16,379 bases of DNA from Oscillospiraceae bacterium. Lineage in GTDB: Bacteria; Bacillota; Clostridia; Oscillospirales; Oscillospiraceae. The translations under genes and the position numbers were made by a program. Shown piece by piece: positions 13,039 through 16,379 of the stretch. The notes below the pieces were generated by a model that saw only the letters and a program-made list of their open reading frames with translations, had not been told where the DNA came from and searched no databases. How positions within the stretch are numbered: the first letter of the stretch is position 1; the number at the start of each line of letters is the position of its first letter. The stretch spans positions 1 to 16,379 of the forward strand of contig JAQUZL010000030.1 of assembly GCA_028691385.1 (NCBI GenBank), given 5' to 3'.

Positions 13039-13731
13039 ATGGAAAAGACGGTTTTAATTGTAGAGGACGAACGCGCCATTGTCGAGATTTTGAAATTTAA
13101 CCTAAAAAAAGAGGGCTATCGAACCTGCGAAGCGCTCGATGGGGACGCCGGGCTTGCGCTCGCGCGCAGCGCGGATCCGGATCTCATTTTACTGGACGTC
13201 ATGCTGCCCAAGCGCAACGGCTTTGAAATCTGCAAGGTGCTCCGCGCGGAGTCCAACGCCGTGCCGATCATTATGCTGACCGCGCGCGAGGAGGAGTCCG
13301 ACAAGGTGTTTGGGCTGGAATCCGGCGCAGACGACTATATCACAAAGCCATTTTCCATGCGCGAGCTGATGGCGCGCGTCAAGGCAAACATTCGCCGCCG
13401 CATCATTGACGCCACCGGCGGCAAGGGCGCAGTGATGACCCACGAAACGCTTGCGCTCAATCCTGCCAGCTGCGCGGTCACCAAAAACGGCGCGCCAGTG
13501 GAGCTGACCCAGAAAGAATATGACCTGCTGAAATTCTTCATGTCCTCGCCCGGTCTGGTCTTTTCCCGGGAGGAACTGATGAAACGGGTCTGGAACTATG
13601 AATTTTACGGCGATATGCGCACCGTTGACGTCACCATTCGCCGTCTGCGGGAAAAAATCGAGGATGACCCCGGCCAGCCGCGCTGGATTTTGACACGCCG
13701 CGGCGTTGGCTACCTGTTCAGCGAATCCTAA
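13039..13731 (+). CDS. walR: WalR/PhoP-like OmpR-family response regulator
   Basis: This is a 230-residue DNA-binding response regulator, probably controlling cell-envelope genes. The receiver domain (about 3-118) has E9-D10, phospho-acceptor D53 (LLDVMLPKRNG), MLTAREEE and KPF. The winged-helix domain (about 130-228) has LTQKEYDLLKFF, REELMKRVWNYEFYGDMRTVDVTIRRLREKIE (the WalR/PhoP-type recognition region) and RRGVGYLF. ATG 13039 has GGGAGG 8 nt upstream; an out-of-frame ATG at 13034 is ignored. The kinase gene begins 24 nt after its stop, with a YycH-like gene after that, the order of wal (yyc) loci. PhoPR is the main alternative identity. A long structured leader precedes the gene. Confidence 0.85.
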   Translation: MEKTVLIVEDERAIVEILKFNLKKEGYRTCEALDGDAGLALARSADPDLILLDVMLPKRNGFEICKVLRAESNAVPIIMLTAREEESDKVFGLESGADDYITKPFSMRELMARVKANIRRRIIDATGGKGAVMTHETLALNPASCAVTKNGAPVELTQKEYDLLKFFMSSPGLVFSREELMKRVWNYEFYGDMRTVDVTIRRLREKIEDDPGQPRWILTRRGVGYLFSES

Positions 13732-13755
13732 TGTTTTCGGAAGGAGGGCCAGGCT

Positions 13756-15498
13756 GTGCGCTCTCTACGCATGAAACTTGTGCTCATCATGGTGCTGCTG
13801 ATTCTGGCCCTGATGACAGTCGCCGGTTCGTTTCTCATCAATGGCGTCGGCGAATTTTATATCAGTGAATTCTATAACCAAATGACCGGCACATTTTCTC
13901 AGGATTTTATTTCGCGCCTGCAGGAAACCGCCACCGAGGACAACGCGCCCAATCGTCTGAAGGAGCTGATTATGGCGCAGCCGGAGATTGGCATTGACAT
14001 TTCCGGCCGCAACGTGTACGTGCTGGACGAGAGCGGCGCAGTACTGGCCGCTTCCGGCAGCGCAGACGCCGTGTCGATGACCGCCAACATGCTCACGGCC
14101 ATGAACGGCGCGGTGGGACAGGCCTCGTCTGTGACCAGCGCCTATATGGATTTGGCCGTCCCGGTAGACTCTGACGCCGGGCGCTACATCGTCTATGTGC
14201 TGGACAACAAGCACACGGTGAACGCCCTGACCGGCGAGGTGCTGACCATCATTCTGCGGTCGCTGGCGCTGGGTCTGCTCATTTGCATCATTCTGGCATT
14301 TTTGCTGGCGCAGATCATCATTGCGCCGCTCGATGCGCTGACCAAGGGCACGCGGCAGGTTGCAAGCGGCGATTTTTCCCAGAAGCTGACCGTGACCAGT
14401 CGGGATGAGCTGGGCGTGCTGACCCGCAACTTCAACAGCATGAGTATGGTGCTGAAAAGCACACTGGCGGAGGTGGAAAACGAGCGCAACAAGCTCTCCA
14501 CCCTGTTTTTGCACATGACCGACGGCGTGGTGGCATTCAATTCCGACGGCGGCGTGATTCACTTCAACCCCGCCGCCGTAAAAATGCTGTGCCGCACCAT
14601 TGACCCTGCCGTCAAATTTGATGAGCTTTTCGGCGCGACCGCCAATTTTTCCGCGCTGCTTGCGCTGCCAAAACCCCAGTATTTCAGCGTGGAAATGGAG
14701 GCCGGCAGCCGCGATCTGGAGCTATTTATGGCGCCGTTTTCCGCCGATCAGGCCGACGGCGGCATTATGGTCGTCATTCACGACGTCACCGAGCAGCGCC
14801 ACAACGAGCAAACCCGTCGGGAATTTGTGGCCAACGCCTCCCATGAGCTGCGCACGCCGCTCACCAATATCAAATCTTATGCGGAAACCATCGCCGAGGC
14901 AGGTGGCGACCTGCCCAAGGAGCTGCATGACAACTTCATCAGCGTCATCATCGGTGAAGCAGACCGCATGACGCGCATTGTCAAGGATCTTTTGACGCTA
15001 AGCCGTCTGGATTCCGGCAAAATGGAAATGTCCATTTCCCGCTTCCCCTTTGCCCGCGCCGTTTCCAACGTCTATGACGCCGTGTCCATTGACGCGCGCA
15101 ACCATGGCCATCGGTTCACTTTGGAGCTGGCGCCAAATCTGCCGGAGGTGGACGGCGACCGCGAGCGCCTTGAGCAGGTAATTATGAATATCGTTTCCAA
15201 TGCCATTAAATATACGCCCGACGGCGGAAAAATTCGCATTTTGGCCGCGACAGAAGGACAAACTGTCTATGTGCGCATTTCCGACAACGGCATTGGCATT
15301 CCCGCGCAGGACTTGCCGCGGCTGTTTGAGCGCTTTTACCGCGTGGACAAGGCGCGCTCGCGGGAGTCCGGCGGCACAGGACTGGGCCTTAGCATCGCAA
15401 AAGAGATTTTGAATCAGCACAAGGGCGACATCAAAATTGAATCCGTTTATGGCCAGGGTACCGACGTCACCATTTCCCTGCCAATCGCAAAAGCATAA
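13756..15498 (+). CDS. walK: WalK-like sensor histidine kinase
   Basis: This is a 580-residue membrane sensor kinase that would phosphorylate the regulator encoded just upstream. Order of parts: TM1 (~7-29), an extracellular sensor domain (~30-163, Cache-like by length), TM2 (~164-188), HAMP (~189-240, ending in a linker helix), and PAS (~245-350, with DGVVAFNSDGGVIHFNPAA). HisKA follows with H363 in SHELRTPL, then HATPase with the N-box (NIVSNAIKYTPDGG), G1 (DNGIGIP, 510-516), the F-box FERFYRVDKARSR and G2 (GGTGLGL, 539-545). This TM-sensor-TM-HAMP-PAS-kinase layout is that of WalK/PhoR. The GTG start at 13756 has AAGGAGG 8 nt upstream; the ATG at 13771 is too far from it. The YycH-like gene starts 12 nt after the stop. 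Confidence 0.86.
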   Translation: MRSLRMKLVLIMVLLILALMTVAGSFLINGVGEFYISEFYNQMTGTFSQDFISRLQETATEDNAPNRLKELIMAQPEIGIDISGRNVYVLDESGAVLAASGSADAVSMTANMLTAMNGAVGQASSVTSAYMDLAVPVDSDAGRYIVYVLDNKHTVNALTGEVLTIILRSLALGLLICIILAFLLAQIIIAPLDALTKGTRQVASGDFSQKLTVTSRDELGVLTRNFNSMSMVLKSTLAEVENERNKLSTLFLHMTDGVVAFNSDGGVIHFNPAAVKMLCRTIDPAVKFDELFGATANFSALLALPKPQYFSVEMEAGSRDLELFMAPFSADQADGGIMVVIHDVTEQRHNEQTRREFVANASHELRTPLTNIKSYAETIAEAGGDLPKELHDNFISVIIGEADRMTRIVKDLLTLSRLDSGKMEMSISRFPFARAVSNVYDAVSIDARNHGHRFTLELAPNLPEVDGDRERLEQVIMNIVSNAIKYTPDGGKIRILAATEGQTVYVRISDNGIGIPAQDLPRLFERFYRVDKARSRESGGTGLGLSIAKEILNQHKGDIKIESVYGQGTDVTISLPIAKA

Positions 15499-15510
15499 GG
15501 AGGGCGCGCA

Positions 15511-16379
15511 ATGAGCCGCAGAACCATCGAGCAACTGAAAACACTTGCGATCATTGTGCTGAGCTGCGTCACCATTTTTTTGGGCGTCTATGCCAACCTT
15601 GTGGACTATCAGCTGCCCGCATTTGCCCGCGTTCGCGCGTTTTTTGTCCACTCTCTGGGATCGGAGGCGGCAGACGACCTGCCCTATACCGCCGAAAACG
15701 ACATTCCCGCCGCCGCGCGCCCCATCGCCATTTCCGTGTGCAACAGCGCCGGGCGGTGGTCTGCAGCCGGTGATTTTGATACGCTTGACGCCGCCTATGA
15801 AAAGCTGGCGGGCTTTCTGGGCGAAGCGCTGGCCACCGCCATGGCGGCCACGACGCTTGATGACGCGGCGCGCAACGACGCCATCTTCGGCGAGGGCATC
15901 TGGTTCGGCTATCCCGGTACCATGCCGCTTGGCGTGCTTGCCCAATGGTTGGGCACGGAATACCCGGACGTGGCACAGGCGCAGTGGCTGTTTCTTTCCG
16001 CCGACGACACGTCCGTTACGCTGCTCTTTGGCGACGACGATACCGCCTACCGCTGCGCAACGGCGCTGGACAGCGCCGCCATCCGCGAAAGCATCAGCCT
16101 GTACGAGCCGGACGGCTCGTATTTTGCCGGTGAAAGCAGCGCTGCCGCCATGGCGCATCTGCAGCCGCAGTCGCTCATCGGCGCATCCGCGCGCGCGCGC
16201 GCAGCCACCGTCGCCGCCGCCGTCAGCGATCCGTTCAACGCCGCAGTGGCTTCCGCGCTGTCGTTCAATCCCTATGGCGACGGCTCGTATACCACGTCCT
16301 CCGGCACCGTGTTCTACGCGGAAACCCAGTGCGCGCTGCACATTTCGCCGGACGGTGCGCTGCTGCTGGAAAATTCCGA
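15511..16379 (+). CDS. yycH: YycH-like two-component regulatory membrane protein (3' end outside window)
   Basis: The frame is open from ATG 15511 to the window edge (289 codons, no stop), so the gene is partial. AAGGAGG lies 8 nt upstream and the kinase stop is 12 nt before, so it is in the regulator-kinase operon. The product has a single N-terminal membrane anchor (~10-29, LAIIVLSCVTIFLGVYANLV) and then an extracytoplasmic domain with many Ala and Asp residues, containing PIAISVCNSAGRWSAAGDF and a late NPYGDGSYTTSSGTVFYAE stretch. By position and topology it resembles YycH (WalH), which binds and modulates WalK at the membrane. Sequence conservation in that family is low, so the name rests largely on context. 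A 15-nt CG-repeat at 16188-16202 encodes ASARARA. Confidence 0.68.
   Translation, partial: MSRRTIEQLKTLAIIVLSCVTIFLGVYANLVDYQLPAFARVRAFFVHSLGSEAADDLPYTAENDIPAAARPIAISVCNSAGRWSAAGDFDTLDAAYEKLAGFLGEALATAMAATTLDDAARNDAIFGEGIWFGYPGTMPLGVLAQWLGTEYPDVAQAQWLFLSADDTSVTLLFGDDDTAYRCATALDSAAIRESISLYEPDGSYFAGESSAAAMAHLQPQSLIGASARARAATVAAAVSDPFNAAVASALSFNPYGDGSYTTSSGTVFYAETQCALHISPDGALLLENS

Noticed and set aside
12714..13100. 128-codon plus-strand frame across the hairpin leader
   Set aside because: It begins inside the SLH terminator, runs through all five hairpins, overlaps the WalR-like start out of frame and has no ribosome binding site.
14998..16341. 447-codon minus-strand frame opposite the kinase and YycH-like genes
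   Set aside because: It is a high-GC shadow spanning two genes, with no ribosome binding site and an Arg/Gly/His-rich product typical of antisense frames.

Overview
The window looks like chromosome of a moderately GC-rich Gram-positive member of class Clostridia, most likely a gut lineage near Oscillospiraceae. This rests on strong AGGAGG-type ribosome binding sites, sigma-A type promoters, the rpsF-ssb-rpsR order, an abundant SLH-domain surface protein, a WalRK-YycH-type locus and an ECF-type QueT. The lineage is inferred from gene content and protein style; no search was run.

Layout. (1) 1-1537, + strand: the 3' part of a KdpD-like sensor kinase and its overlapping KdpE-like regulator, ending at a 12-bp hairpin that probably terminates in both directions. 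(2) 1588-2620, - strand: queT (queuosine-precursor uptake) and a small hypothetical gene. Ahead of queT are a consensus promoter, a convincing class-I preQ1 aptamer and an intrinsic terminator, forming a transcriptional-attenuation riboswitch. (3) 2621-5280, - strand: a three-gene sugar-acid operon (KDPG/KDPGal aldolase, 2-dehydro-3-deoxygalactonokinase, D-2-hydroxyacid dehydrogenase). It has its own promoter and a GntR-like palindrome between promoter and ribosome binding site. (4) 5452-6680, + strand: rpsF-ssb-rpsR behind a perfect TTGACA-17-TATAAT promoter, with a structured leader and a textbook terminator. (5) 6745-9680, + strand: glutamine-dependent NAD+ synthetase and a farnesyl-diphosphate-type polyprenyl synthase. 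(6) 9681-12754, + strand: a highly expressed SLH-domain surface protein with a strong promoter, a structured ~144-nt leader that can mask the ribosome binding site, and a 15-bp terminator. (7) 12781-16379, + strand: a WalR-like regulator, a WalK-like kinase and the start of a YycH-like membrane protein, preceded by a ~220-nt leader built of five hairpins in series.

Functionally the window combines housekeeping genes (ribosome, ssDNA binding, NAD, isoprenoid) with signalling and envelope genes (Kdp K+ sensing, Wal-type envelope control, S-layer-like protein) and a small catabolic operon. No mobile element, CRISPR array, tRNA or rRNA was seen.

The most interesting signals are in the untranslated regions: the preQ1 switch before queT, the SLH-gene leader with competing pairings, and the hairpin array before the WalR-like gene. 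The last two match no RNA class I can name.
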